Part shown: piece by piece, positions 43,388-52,156 of the stretch
How the letters are laid out: every line of letters starts with the position of its first letter
Numbering within the stretch: position 1 is the first letter of the stretch
From: Archangiaceae bacterium
GTDB taxonomy: Bacteria; Myxococcota; Myxococcia; Myxococcales; Myxococcaceae
Length of the DNA stretch: 53,709 nt
Assembly: GCA_016879935.1 (NCBI GenBank)
Contig: JAACJQ010000202.1
Location: 1-53,709, forward strand
Reading direction: 5' to 3'
The notes under the pieces: generated by a model
Told to the model about the DNA's origin: nothing
Databases searched by the model: none
The model's input: only the letters and a program-made list of their open reading frames with translations
Translations under genes and position numbers: made by a program

Positions 43388-44277
43388 CACGCGTGCCGAA
43401 GGGCGAGGGCCTGCACCAGCCACACCTCGAGGAAGCGGCTCGAGTTGCGGCGCAGCCAGGGAAGGCCGTCGGTCGACTCCGAGACCTCGAAGCCACAGCG
43501 CTCGGCGAGGTGGAAGAGGGTGTCGTCGTCTCCATCGGGGCTGCCGAGCGACGGGCCGGGTGACGACACGAGCAGCGACGCCTTCGCCTTCAACGCGAGC
43601 TTCGCCGAGGTGAAGAAGGCCTCTGGGTCGTCGAGCAGGTCGACCACGTTCTCGGCGACGAGCCCATCGAGCGAGCGCGGCTTGAAGGGCAGCGCCTGCG
43701 CGTCGAGCACCACGGGGACTGCGCCACTTCGCCCTGCCGCATGCAGCACGGCGCGCAGCGAGACATCACCGACGACGAGGGAGCGGCGCTTCGAGTGCAG
43801 GTGCATCGCCGTCAGCCCCGCGCCACAGCCCACCTCGAGCACCACGCCCTCGGGAGCCCGGTGCTCGAGCCACAACGACGCCGACTGGGCCTTCGCCACG
43901 ACGAGCAGCTCGGCCAGCGCATCGGCTCCGGGCCCTTCGCAGAGCGGCTCGTCGTTCGCACCGCCGCCTTCGGCGCTCGTCCAGTCGTCCGAGAAGCGCG
44001 CGGGCTCGGCTCCGGCAGCGGCGTCGGCGAACGCGCGCAACGTCGCGACGACCTGCTTCGACGAACGCTCCACCTCGGCCAGCGCCGACAACGCCGCGTC
44101 GTAGAACGTCGCGCACCAGCGCGCGGGCTCTGGCACCAGCACGGGAACGCCCGCGAGCACCGGGTACGGCCCACAGTCTCGACACCGCACGACCGTCGCC
44201 TTCGCCGAGAAGCCAACGAGCGCCCGGCCACAGCGGGGGCACGCCAACACCGACACCGCCCACTTCGGAATCGTCAT
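43387..44277 (-). CDS. SAM-dependent methyltransferase with N-terminal zinc ribbon
   Basis: 296 aa from the ATG at 44277; an in-frame GTG three codons upstream is the alternative. N-terminal Trm112-like zinc ribbon (CPRCGRALV...CRDCGPYPVLAGVPVLVP, ~15-50). Class I methyltransferase domain at ~140-270: motif I VVLEVGCGAGLTAMHL, motif II region LVVGDVS, the VVLDAQALPFKPRSLDGLVAENVVDLLDDP segment with the post-I and IV motifs. It should methylate an unidentified substrate. It is coupled to the basic hypothetical downstream, hinting at joint work on a nucleic acid or protein substrate. Confidence 0.88.
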   Translation of the reverse strand: MTIPKWAVSVLACPRCGRALVGFSAKATVVRCRDCGPYPVLAGVPVLVPEPARWCATFYDAALSALAEVERSSKQVVATLRAFADAAAGAEPARFSDDWTSAEGGGANDEPLCEGPGADALAELLVVAKAQSASLWLEHRAPEGVVLEVGCGAGLTAMHLHSKRRSLVVGDVSLRAVLHAAGRSGAVPVVLDAQALPFKPRSLDGLVAENVVDLLDDPEAFFTSAKLALKAKASLLVSSPGPSLGSPDGDDDTLFHLAERCGFEVSESTDGLPWLRRNSSRFLEVWLVQALALRHA

Positions 44278-44301
44278 GCGCTTCACGTCACACGAAACTG
44301 A

Positions 44302-45462
44302 TCAGAAGGGAACGTTCGCCTGCAGGTGCCGCGCGAGCTCGACCAGCTCGGGCCGATTCTTCTGCTCGACCACGAAGCGTCCCTGGAACGCGGCGATGCC
44401 CAGTGGCTCCGGCGAGCCAGCCTCGAAGACCGTGCCGTTGTCGACGAGGAACACCCACAGCTCGTACCGCGGTTGCTTCTTCGCGGTGGCGAGCGCGACC
44501 TTCCAGTGAAGCACTTCGACGCCGTCGACCGAGGTCTCGGTCTCCTTCGCTTCCCACGTGAAGAAGGCCCTCGGCGTCGCGTGCTTCTTGCCGCTGTACT
44601 TGCTCGCCGCGACGAGGAACTGCTTCTTCGTTCGTGCGTCGAGCGCCTCGATGCCGGCGAGGTCGTACGAGGTTCGCCCGAAGAAGACGTACTGACCGGG
44701 CTTCACCTTCTCTTCGACGACGCGCGCGGGCTTCGGCGGTGGAGCCGCCTTCAGCTTCATCACCTGTTTGACCCGCGCGGGCACTGGCGCGTCGCCGAAC
44801 GAGGCCACGATGGCGGGGCCAACCCAGTCACGCAGGTTGCGTTCGGGCGACTGGAGCATCTCGTCGCACCATCGCTCGGCCCAGGCCGCCCGCTCGGCAG
44901 GAGAGACGGCCGCGACCGCCGCCACGAGCGGGTTCCCCCACGCCGTGATGCCGTACGCGCGCGCTTTCAGCTCCGTCCACAGCTCGAGCCATCGAAGCGG
45001 CGTCAGCTCGAAGAAGCCCTTCGTGAGCCACGCCTGCGTGTCGGGCCGGCTGGGCTTGTTCGCGTACGCGCGCCCGTACTTGTCGAGCGCGAACTTGAGC
45101 ACCTTCCATCGCGGGTGCTGACCCTTGCCGAACGCGGGGCAGCTGATCAGCTCCTCGAGCACACCGCCCTTCGCGAGGCCCAGGAGTCGTCGGCGCGAAC
45201 GAACATCGGGTGGCAGGCCACGGTGCGCCCAGTTCACGCCGCAGTCGATGCTGCACAGCCGCTCCAGCATCAGCCGCTCGTTCTTCGGCAACGCATCGAC
45301 GTCGAGGGGGTTGCTGACGAACGCGTTGGAGCCGCCGCGTCGTGATGGAAACCAGCGCTCCTGCACGTCGTTCAAATACGCGGGTGGCGGCGGAGCGGTC
45401 GGGCCCACGGCAGTCGGCAGCGTCTCGAGCAAACGAAGGTCGGCGAGCGCGTCGTTCCGCAT
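44302..45462 (-). CDS. Hypothetical protein, first gene of minus-strand cluster
   Basis: 386 aa, ATG at 45462. Largely helical N-terminal two-thirds with several conserved-looking Trp/Arg residues (ERWFPSRRGG, CSIDCGVNWAHRGLP), then a beta-rich C-terminal domain (~245-386) that contains PGQYVFFGRTSYDLAGIEALDARTKKQ-type features and ends in QANVPF. No signal peptide or TM. No family recognised. Its stop lies in a CTGATCAG octamer (44298-44305), and the gene starts 24 bp upstream of the methyltransferase on the same strand. Confidence 0.75.
   Translation of the reverse strand: MRNDALADLRLLETLPTAVGPTAPPPPAYLNDVQERWFPSRRGGSNAFVSNPLDVDALPKNERLMLERLCSIDCGVNWAHRGLPPDVRSRRRLLGLAKGGVLEELISCPAFGKGQHPRWKVLKFALDKYGRAYANKPSRPDTQAWLTKGFFELTPLRWLELWTELKARAYGITAWGNPLVAAVAAVSPAERAAWAERWCDEMLQSPERNLRDWVGPAIVASFGDAPVPARVKQVMKLKAAPPPKPARVVEEKVKPGQYVFFGRTSYDLAGIEALDARTKKQFLVAASKYSGKKHATPRAFFTWEAKETETSVDGVEVLHWKVALATAKKQPRYELWVFLVDNGTVFEAGSPEPLGIAAFQGRFVVEQKNRPELVELARHLQANVPF
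45141..45152. repeat. CTGATCAG palindrome (12-bp AGCTGATCAGCT)
   Basis: Perfect 12-bp palindrome inside the coding region of the first gene of the cluster, identical in sequence to the intergenic copy at 9981. Confidence 0.8.
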
Positions 45463-45595
45463 GGCGAGGGTCTACTTCCTCGACGCAGCGGGGCATCGGG
45501 CCCACTGCCTTTCGGGTGGCGCGCCGCGTCGCCTCCGCCTATCGCAGCCGTCACGCGCGGGTACACTGCGCGCGCTTCTTCAGCCCAGAGGTTCC

Positions 45596-46240
45596 ATGAA
45601 ACAGACGTCTCTTCTGCTCGCGCTCGGTCTGGCGCTCACGCTGGTCTCGCTGCCAGCTCGCGCGGCCCGGCTCTTGTTGCCCGATGACCTGCCGGCGTCT
45701 GCTTCGCCTGCCGCGACCACGCCGTCTGCGTCGACCAGCGTCGAGCGTCATTCGCCGCCCTCGTTCGGGCTGCAGTTCGGCGTCGCCGCCGGAGCGGGTC
45801 TCATCGGTGCTCCCGTCGGGTTCCTGCTCGCGAACCTGCTGGGCAACCTCAGCATCTCGCTCATTCCCACCGCGATTCTCGGCCTCGTGCCCATGGGCCT
45901 CATCGCGCCGGCCTTCACGGCCATCGCTGCCTGGCTCTTCGGCAACTGGAACCTCACCGAGGCCGACGGCAGGTTCAGCTTCTGGTTGGGCTTCGCGGCA
46001 GCGGCCATCGTGCACATCGCGGCGACCGTCATCGCGGGGTTCGTCGGCGTCTCGCTCGCCGGCATTCCCGGCCTCATTCTCTTCAGCGTCATCGACGGCG
46101 CGGCCATGGGCGGCGCAGCGGTCGGCACCATGCGCTTCTTCCGCAAAGAGCCCGCGGCGACGGCGACCCCGGTGATGCCCTCGTTCGTTCCCAACGTGAG
46201 CGCGACCACGATGGTGCCGCTCACCACGATTCCCTTCTAG
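45596..46240 (+). CDS. Membrane protein with signal peptide
   Basis: 214 aa from the ATG at 45596; the longer frame upstream has no coding character. Signal peptide 1-23 (MKQTSLLLALGLALTLVSLPARA), then four to five transmembrane helices rich in Gly/Ala (FGVAAGAGLIGAPVGFLLANLLG, GLVPMGLIAPAFTAIAAWLFG, WLGFAAAAIVHIAATVIAGFVGVSLAG). Small inner-membrane protein of unknown function. A TACACT box (45562-45567) is a plausible -10 element with the transcription start about 25 bp before the ATG. Eight bp from the next gene, probably co-transcribed. Confidence 0.8.
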   Translation: MKQTSLLLALGLALTLVSLPARAARLLLPDDLPASASPAATTPSASTSVERHSPPSFGLQFGVAAGAGLIGAPVGFLLANLLGNLSISLIPTAILGLVPMGLIAPAFTAIAAWLFGNWNLTEADGRFSFWLGFAAAAIVHIAATVIAGFVGVSLAGIPGLILFSVIDGAAMGGAAVGTMRFFRKEPAATATPVMPSFVPNVSATTMVPLTTIPF

Positions 46241-46248
46241 AGGCCGAC

Positions 46249-47421
46249 ATGAACCGCATCGTGATTGGAACCATCGTGTTGCTCGCGTCGCTCGCGCAGG
46301 CGCAGCAGTGCCGGGCGCGCGCGAGCTGGCCGACCGAGAAGTGGCCCGAGGCGCTCGTCAACGCGACCGCGAAGGCCGCCGAAATCAAGGCGCTCGAAGA
46401 CTACGCCTTCACCATCGTCGGCAAGCCCGAGGAGCGAAAGGGCTACCGCACCAACGGCCTCGTCGTCGTGAAGAACGGCGCCATCGTCTACGAGAAGTAC
46501 GCGCGCGGGTGGGACGAGAACAAGCGCCACCTCTCGTGGTCGGTCGCCAAGAGCGTCTCGAGCACCCTCGTCGGCGTCGCAGTGAACCAGGGCCTGATGA
46601 CGCTCGACGAGTCGCTGTGCAAGCAGCTGCCCGAGTACCAGTCAGACCCCGTCGTCTGCGGCATCACGGTGAAGAACATCATCACCTTCGGCTCGGGCCT
46701 GCAGTGGCAGGAAGAGTACGAAGACGCCGGCTACCAGGTGTCGAGCGTGCTCGCGATGCTGCTTGGCTCGGGGCACAAGGACCAAATCAAGCACGTGCTC
46801 ACGCACCGCAAGCTGCACGAGCCCGGCACCCAGTTCGTCTACTCGACCGGAGACGCGCACGTCGTCGGCACGCTCGCCAAACGCGCCCTCACCGCGAAGC
46901 ACGGCGCGAACGCGTTCTGGACGCAGCTCTTCGAGCCCATCGGCATGAAGCGCGTCGTCTTCGACGAAGACCCGGCCGGCAACCCGCTCGGTGGCAGCTA
47001 CGTGTACGCGACGCCGCGCGACTTCGCGAAGCTCGGCTACCTCATGCTGAACGACGGCTGTTGGAATGATCAGCGGCTGCTCCCGGTCGGCTGGGTGCAG
47101 CAGGCGACTGCGGTGAGCGACACGTTCCGCGCGAACCGCGGCGACTGCTCGAACGCGACGCCCGCCGGAGAGTACAAGCTGCCCTGCGAAGACACGCCCA
47201 ACGGCTACATGTGGTGGCTCAACCGCCCGCCTGCGGCCGGCGTCGACAAGCCGTGGAAAGACGCTCCAGACGACACCTACGCAGCCCTCGGCCACTGGGG
47301 CCAGCGCATCATCGTCATCCCCAGCGAAGACCTCGTCATCATGCGCACCGGTGACGACCGCGAAGGCAGCATTCCCGTCAACGACCTCGTGAAGTTCGTG
47401 CTGCCGGTGGTGAAGCCATGA
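46249..47421 (+). CDS. Serine hydrolase, beta-lactamase/class C fold
   Basis: 390 aa, signal peptide 1-18 (MNRIVIGTIVLLASLAQA). The active-site motif SVAK (Ser98-x-x-Lys101) is followed by the Tyr-x-x motif YST (198-200) and an HWG (KTG-equivalent) near 347, the layout of class C beta-lactamases and esterase/D-aminopeptidase relatives. Extra Cys pairs (CNG/CKQL, C...C) suggest periplasmic disulfides. Ser hydrolase with unknown substrate; true beta-lactamase activity is possible but unproven. It overlaps the small lipoprotein gene by 4 bp (ATGA). Confidence 0.87.
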   Translation: MNRIVIGTIVLLASLAQAQQCRARASWPTEKWPEALVNATAKAAEIKALEDYAFTIVGKPEERKGYRTNGLVVVKNGAIVYEKYARGWDENKRHLSWSVAKSVSSTLVGVAVNQGLMTLDESLCKQLPEYQSDPVVCGITVKNIITFGSGLQWQEEYEDAGYQVSSVLAMLLGSGHKDQIKHVLTHRKLHEPGTQFVYSTGDAHVVGTLAKRALTAKHGANAFWTQLFEPIGMKRVVFDEDPAGNPLGGSYVYATPRDFAKLGYLMLNDGCWNDQRLLPVGWVQQATAVSDTFRANRGDCSNATPAGEYKLPCEDTPNGYMWWLNRPPAAGVDKPWKDAPDDTYAALGHWGQRIIVIPSEDLVIMRTGDDREGSIPVNDLVKFVLPVVKP

Positions 47422-47729
47422 AGACGAACACGCTCCTGCTGGGCCTCGCGCTGCTCCTCGCGGCCTGCGCCGACGACAACTCCAAGCTGCGCACCTACGA
47501 CAACAACGACCTCGAGCTCGCCGTCGGCAACGCCGCGAAGATGACCTGCACCTGCCGCTTCGTCATGGAGATGGACGAGGCCTATTGCAAAGACTGGGTG
47601 CGCGCGTCGCCGAACGTGGCGCGGTTCAACATCGACCTCGAGAAGAAGGTCGTCGACGCGTCGGCCTTCATCTCGTGGACGGCGCGGGCGCACTACGTCG
47701 ACGATCTGCACGGCTGCGTGCTCGAGTAG
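47418..47729 (+). CDS. Small lipoprotein
   Basis: 103 aa. Lipobox LLAAC (MKTNTLLLGLALLLAACADD). Three further cysteines (TCTC, YCKDW) near the middle and one at the C-terminus could coordinate a metal or form disulfides. ATGA overlap with the serine hydrolase, so it is likely expressed with it. No family recognised. Confidence 0.75.
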   Translation: MKTNTLLLGLALLLAACADDNSKLRTYDNNDLELAVGNAAKMTCTCRFVMEMDEAYCKDWVRASPNVARFNIDLEKKVVDASAFISWTARAHYVDDLHGCVLE

Positions 47730-47765
47730 TTGAATGTTCGGGGGCCCGGCTCGTTCAGAGGCGCC

Positions 47766-48818
47766 ATGTCGCCGCTGCGAGCCGTGCTTATCGTGTGCTT
47801 CTCGTGCGCCGGCTGTCTTCAGGCCGTGCAGGAGTGCCCTGAAGGTGGTTGTCCCCAGCCCTCCACGACGCTCTCGTTGACCGAGGCGTGCACACGTCAA
47901 CGCAACGGCTTCTGGTGCGAGACGCCGAAGCGCTGTGGCCTGGCCGACCCGATGGCGTCGTGCGAGGCCATCAACAAGAACGTCACCTCCGCGCCTGACG
48001 AACTCTGCTGGTACGAGGAGCAGCAGGCCCTCGACGCCGGTCGCCTGAAGTACGACCCGAAGGCTGCGGCCGAGTGTGTCGCCGCGCTCGAGCAGCTGCC
48101 GTGCTTCTCGTCATCGGCGCCGGCGGCGTGTGAGCGGGTGTTCACCGGGTTGCAGCCGCTGGGCTCGACGTGCTTCTCGGGCGCCGAGTGCGTGAGCGGC
48201 GCCTGGTGCGACCGCTCTGCGTCGTGCCCTGGCCGCTGTGTCGCGTTGGCCGATGCCGGGGTCGTCGTGCCAGACGCGCTGGGCTGTGCGCGAGGGCTGG
48301 CCGCCGCCGAACAGCAGGACGGTGGGTGGCGCTGCGTCGCGCCCGTGCCTTCGGGTGCGGTGTGCCGTCAGCCTCGTGAGCAGCTCCTCGGCGCGGCCTG
48401 CCAGTCGCCGACCGACGCGTGCTCCTTTCCCTTCGACGGTGGTGTCGGCCGCTGTGAGCCGTTTCGTTCGCAGCTCGGAGCTCGAGGCGCCGCGTGCGAC
48501 CTCTCACGACGGTGTCAGCGGGGCCTCGCCTGCCGCTTCGTGCCCGGAGAGACGATGGGCCGCTGTCAGAACCTCATTCCACTCGGAGCGTCCTGCCAGC
48601 ACGATTTCAACGGCTGCGAGGTGGGGGCGATGTGCGGGCGAGCCCTCACCTGTGTTCCCGAGCCGCGCATCGGTGAGGCCTGCACCGCCACCTGCGTGAA
48701 GGGGACCCGCTGCGAGGGAGGCGTCTGCCAGCCCCTCGGCCAGCTCGGCGGCGCCTGCCCCTGCGCCCACGGACTTCAGTGCGTGGAGAACCGCTGTCAG
48801 CCACAGCGCTGCAACTGA
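47766..48818 (+). CDS. Cys-rich lipoprotein
   Basis: 350 aa from the ATG at 47766, giving a lipoprotein signal (MSPLRAVLIVCFSCAGC, lipobox CAGC); the GTG or ATG further upstream (47730) only adds 12 residues. Repeated Cys-rich modules (CFSGAECVSGAWCDRSASCPGRC, CRQPREQLLGAACQSPTDACSF, CSFPFDGGVGRC) resemble the Dickkopf-like Cys-rich proteins of myxobacteria. It shares the segment KRCGLADPMASCEAI with the paralogue at 14009 (RRCGVADPQASCAAI). Extracellular, disulfide-rich; function unknown. Confidence 0.8.
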   Translation: MSPLRAVLIVCFSCAGCLQAVQECPEGGCPQPSTTLSLTEACTRQRNGFWCETPKRCGLADPMASCEAINKNVTSAPDELCWYEEQQALDAGRLKYDPKAAAECVAALEQLPCFSSSAPAACERVFTGLQPLGSTCFSGAECVSGAWCDRSASCPGRCVALADAGVVVPDALGCARGLAAAEQQDGGWRCVAPVPSGAVCRQPREQLLGAACQSPTDACSFPFDGGVGRCEPFRSQLGARGAACDLSRRCQRGLACRFVPGETMGRCQNLIPLGASCQHDFNGCEVGAMCGRALTCVPEPRIGEACTATCVKGTRCEGGVCQPLGQLGGACPCAHGLQCVENRCQPQRCN

Positions 48819-48877
48819 GGGCCGTGTGAGGAGCAAGTGATTGACGTCGCGGGTGAGCGCTCGCACGCTCCGCCGGC

Positions 48878-49825
48878 ATGAAGCGCCTGGCCCTCTTCGT
48901 CATCGCGGGTTTCACCGCGTGTCCGAGTTCCTCCACGACCGAGACGTGGGAGCCCGTGATGGGGCAGGTGGACTTCGCCATCGAGCAGCTCCACTTCGAG
49001 CCGAACGGAGCGATGCACGCGGTCGAGACCCTCACCGGCCGCACCATCGACCGCAACGCGACGTGGAACGGGTGGACGCCGACGCCCGGCTTCGTCGGCA
49101 ACCAGCGCCCGCTCCAGCCCTCGCTGTTCCGCCTCTGGGACGTCAACGGCAACGTCTACGTCTCGAACGGCGTCATCTATCGCGCGAAGCGGGGCACCTC
49201 GCAGTGGCAGCTCGTGCCCGGCAGCGTGGGGCGTCAGCTGCTCACGGTCGACGCCGCTGGCAACGTCTTCGCGTCGAACCCCTCGGTGAGCGTGCTGCCT
49301 GTCGGCGCGACGACGTGGGTTCCGACGGCCGCCGTCACGCGCATCGACGCGAAGGGCAGGGCGTTCGCGGGCAACGTCTGGCTCGACGGCACCACCACCG
49401 TGACCGACGACCAGCTGAGCCCGCTGGCGCGCTTCGACGCGAACGGAGACGTGCTCGACGCCATCGACGACGGCGCGAACGTCACCGTCACCCGCCGCGA
49501 GTTCGCGAAGACCGCGAAGACCGAGCTCGCGAAGTTTCCGAAGGTCGACGCGCTCGAGTTCGTGGGCTGCGGCCTCGAAGGCACCTGCGTCTTCGTGAAG
49601 GACCGCACCGAGGTCATGCTCGCCCGGGGCACCGCGGCGCTGCGCCAGGTCGGCTCCATGAGCGTCACCTCGAAGGGCGAGGCGCTCAACTTCTCGGGCG
49701 TCGGCTTCACCGTCGGCCCCGATGGCCTCTTCTACCTGTGGGACCGCTCCGGTCAGACCACCACCTTCAGTCGCGTGTACCGGCTGCGACCAGGCACCGC
49801 GCCATGGCCAGGAGAAGGCTCATGA
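48878..49825 (+). CDS. Lipoprotein paired with RCC1 protein
   Basis: 315 aa. Lipoprotein signal (MKRLALFVIAGFTAC, FTAC box, then Pro). The mature part is a beta-propeller-like string of strands with repeated 'W..DVNGNVYVS', 'GNVFASNPSVSVLPVG' and 'FAGNVWLDGTT' motifs. Translationally coupled (ATGA) to the RCC1-repeat lipoprotein that follows, so the two probably act together at the cell surface. No family assignment beyond the propeller-like look. Confidence 0.75.
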   Translation: MKRLALFVIAGFTACPSSSTTETWEPVMGQVDFAIEQLHFEPNGAMHAVETLTGRTIDRNATWNGWTPTPGFVGNQRPLQPSLFRLWDVNGNVYVSNGVIYRAKRGTSQWQLVPGSVGRQLLTVDAAGNVFASNPSVSVLPVGATTWVPTAAVTRIDAKGRAFAGNVWLDGTTTVTDDQLSPLARFDANGDVLDAIDDGANVTVTRREFAKTAKTELAKFPKVDALEFVGCGLEGTCVFVKDRTEVMLARGTAALRQVGSMSVTSKGEALNFSGVGFTVGPDGLFYLWDRSGQTTTFSRVYRLRPGTAPWPGEGS

Positions 49826-52062
49826 GAGCGCTCCTCGCGGTGGCCCTCGTCGCGGTCGCCGGTTGTCCCGCTGGCACCGAGCCACGGCCCTTCGGGCTCG
49901 AGACGCACCAGGTGACGCTCTCGCGTGGTGGCGCGGCGCACGTTGGCTTCCGCGTCGCGCGGCACGACGCCGGTGGCGGCCCGTCGTTCTCGGTCACGCC
50001 CGAGGGCAAGGGGCTTCAGCTCGACGTCTTCTCGTTCGTGCTCGAGGCCGATGCGTGGGCTGGCATCGCGACCGTCTCGGCGAGCGCGCAGGTCGAGCCG
50101 GGCGAGTACACGGCGGTGCTCGCAGGCGAGACGTTGCAGGTGACGGTCGCTCCGCCGCCAGCCGTCACGCTCGACCCGAAGACGATGCGCCGAAGCACCG
50201 TGGCGAAGAGTGCTCCCGGGCTGACCGCCGCGCTCTCTGACGATGGAACGGTCTGGCAGACGGTTGGCGATGGCGGCGTCTCGCGCGTGGAGTCGCTCTC
50301 GGGCGTTCGCGCCATCAGCATGTTCGGGCCCGGCAGCGTCGTTGCCGTGACGCTCGAAGGAAAGGCCGTCGACGTTCGTGCCACGCAGGCCGAGTCGCTC
50401 ACGCTGCAGAGCGACGGCACGGTCGCGAACACCACGCTCACCAACCTCGCTGCGGTGCGGCCGTACTTCGTCGTGTTGCCCGGCAACGTGATGGCCTCGC
50501 AAGACAGCTTCCTCTCGACCGACGGCACGCTGTTGGCTGGAACGGAGCAGGGCGCCGCGCCCGTCGATCCGCGGGTCACCGGCGTCGTCGACGTGATTCC
50601 CACCGCGAAGGCGTGGCTCACGGCCGATGGCACCGTGTTCGCGCAACAGCAGACGAGCCCGTTTCGCGTCGTGCCTGTCTTTCAGCGCGAGGGCCTTCGT
50701 GCGCTGGAGGGTGATGGCTACCAGACCTTCAGCGGGCAGACGGCCGAGTACCGCCACCACGCGCTCTGGGTCGCCGACGGGCTCGCGTGGTTCCAGCCGT
50801 CCGAGATGCCGCTGCGGGTGCTGACGCTGCCGGGCGGCGGCGAGGTGCGTGACGTGTTCGTGCGCGACCGCTGGTGGTTCCTGCTCGGCGCCGACGGGAG
50901 GCTGTTCGAAGGAGACAAGCTCTTGCCGTTTCCCTCCGTGCGGCCCGCCGCGCCCGCGCCCGATGTCGGCGTGTTCTGTGACCCGATTCCCTTCACTCCC
51001 GGCGGCACGGTGCAGGTGGCGCTGCGAGTGGCGCGTGACGGCTTCGACGGAGCATTGACCCTCACGCCGCGCTCGTTGCCCTCCGACGTCACGGTGCCGG
51101 CGGTCTCGATTCCCGCGGGCGCGACGACGGCGACGCTGCCCGTGGCGTTCGCGTCAAGCGGCGTCGTGAGGCCGTTCGACCTCGAGTTCGCGCTCGTGGG
51201 TGAAGGGCTGACGCGCACCACGTTGCTGCCAGTCGAGCTGCCGCGAGGGCCGCGGCGCGTGACGGTGGCGAGCGACCTCGTGCTCAAGCGCGACGGTACG
51301 GTGTGGCGCCTTCCCCTCGCTGGCCCGCCGACGCAGGTGATGGGGCTGTCGAACATCGTCTCCATCACCTCGAACATGGCGCTCGACGCCGATGGAGCCG
51401 TGTTCAGCTTCGGTCAGAACCAGCGCGGCGAGCTCGGGCGCGGCACGTACGGTGTGGCTGATCAGGTCCCCGGGCGCGTGACGGGTGTTCCGAAGGCGGT
51501 GGCCATCGCGTTCAGTAACGGCGCGGGCTCGCTCACGTCGTTGGTGCTCGATGAGCAGGGGCAGGTGTGGCGCTTCGGTTCGACGTCGACGACCGACCCG
51601 GGCACGGTGACGCCGACGCTGGTGGCGGGGCTCCCGCGCATGGTCGACGTCAACGGCGACGCGAGCCCAGCCGCCCTCGATGCCTCGGGAGCCGTGTGGC
51701 TCGTGAATCGCCCGAAGCAATTCATGAACGCGCCGGTCAACCGCATCGGGCTCGTGCTCGATGGCGCGCCCGCGACGGTCGACCAGAGCTACGGCGTGCC
51801 CGGTTCGGGCCGGCTCAACCAGACGGTGAAGGTGCTCTGGTACACGGGCTTCGCGACGCTCACCGATGGCCGCGGCGTGTGGTCGCTCGCGACGGGCGCG
51901 GGCTTGTCGTTGATGGCGTTCCTGCCGGGGTCCGAAGGAGCCGTCTACGCGTCACGCGAAGGCGTGGTGGTGAAGGCCGATGGCACCGTGTGGCGGCGGC
52001 CGACGAACGGGCCCGCGTTGCAGCAGGTGGCCGGCATCAGCGACGTCGCGATTCCACGGTGA
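49822..52062 (+). CDS. RCC1-repeat lipoprotein
   Basis: 746 aa from the ATG at 49822, overlapping the upstream stop by 4 bp (ATGA); the frame is open further upstream but without coding character. Lipobox VAGC. Beta-rich N-terminal half with an Ig/Hemolysin-like domain (RGGAAHVGFRVARHD, LTPRSLPSDVTVPAVSIPAGATTATLPVAF) and a C-terminal half holding RCC1-type propeller repeats (VFSFGQNQRGELGRGTYGV, VWRFGSTSTTDPGT, VTPTLVAGLPRMVDVNGD). RCC1 propellers usually bind protein partners; here outside the cell on a lipid anchor. Repeated 'DGTV(W/A)' strands occur throughout. Confidence 0.82.
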   Translation: MRALLAVALVAVAGCPAGTEPRPFGLETHQVTLSRGGAAHVGFRVARHDAGGGPSFSVTPEGKGLQLDVFSFVLEADAWAGIATVSASAQVEPGEYTAVLAGETLQVTVAPPPAVTLDPKTMRRSTVAKSAPGLTAALSDDGTVWQTVGDGGVSRVESLSGVRAISMFGPGSVVAVTLEGKAVDVRATQAESLTLQSDGTVANTTLTNLAAVRPYFVVLPGNVMASQDSFLSTDGTLLAGTEQGAAPVDPRVTGVVDVIPTAKAWLTADGTVFAQQQTSPFRVVPVFQREGLRALEGDGYQTFSGQTAEYRHHALWVADGLAWFQPSEMPLRVLTLPGGGEVRDVFVRDRWWFLLGADGRLFEGDKLLPFPSVRPAAPAPDVGVFCDPIPFTPGGTVQVALRVARDGFDGALTLTPRSLPSDVTVPAVSIPAGATTATLPVAFASSGVVRPFDLEFALVGEGLTRTTLLPVELPRGPRRVTVASDLVLKRDGTVWRLPLAGPPTQVMGLSNIVSITSNMALDADGAVFSFGQNQRGELGRGTYGVADQVPGRVTGVPKAVAIAFSNGAGSLTSLVLDEQGQVWRFGSTSTTDPGTVTPTLVAGLPRMVDVNGDASPAALDASGAVWLVNRPKQFMNAPVNRIGLVLDGAPATVDQSYGVPGSGRLNQTVKVLWYTGFATLTDGRGVWSLATGAGLSLMAFLPGSEGAVYASREGVVVKADGTVWRRPTNGPALQQVAGISDVAIPR

Positions 52063-52156
52063 GCCGAACCCTGCGAGCCCTGCACCGTCGCTGCGCACGC
52101 TCTTGCGCAACTGAACTCGCTCGGAATGCGCCTGCCCGTTCGTCGTTTCGACCGGC

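Noticed and set aside
48841-49821. Extension of the RCC1 frame upstream of 49822
   Set aside because: Overlaps the well-formed lipoprotein gene at 48878 in another frame; the ATG at 49822 gives a lipobox and an ATGA overlap.
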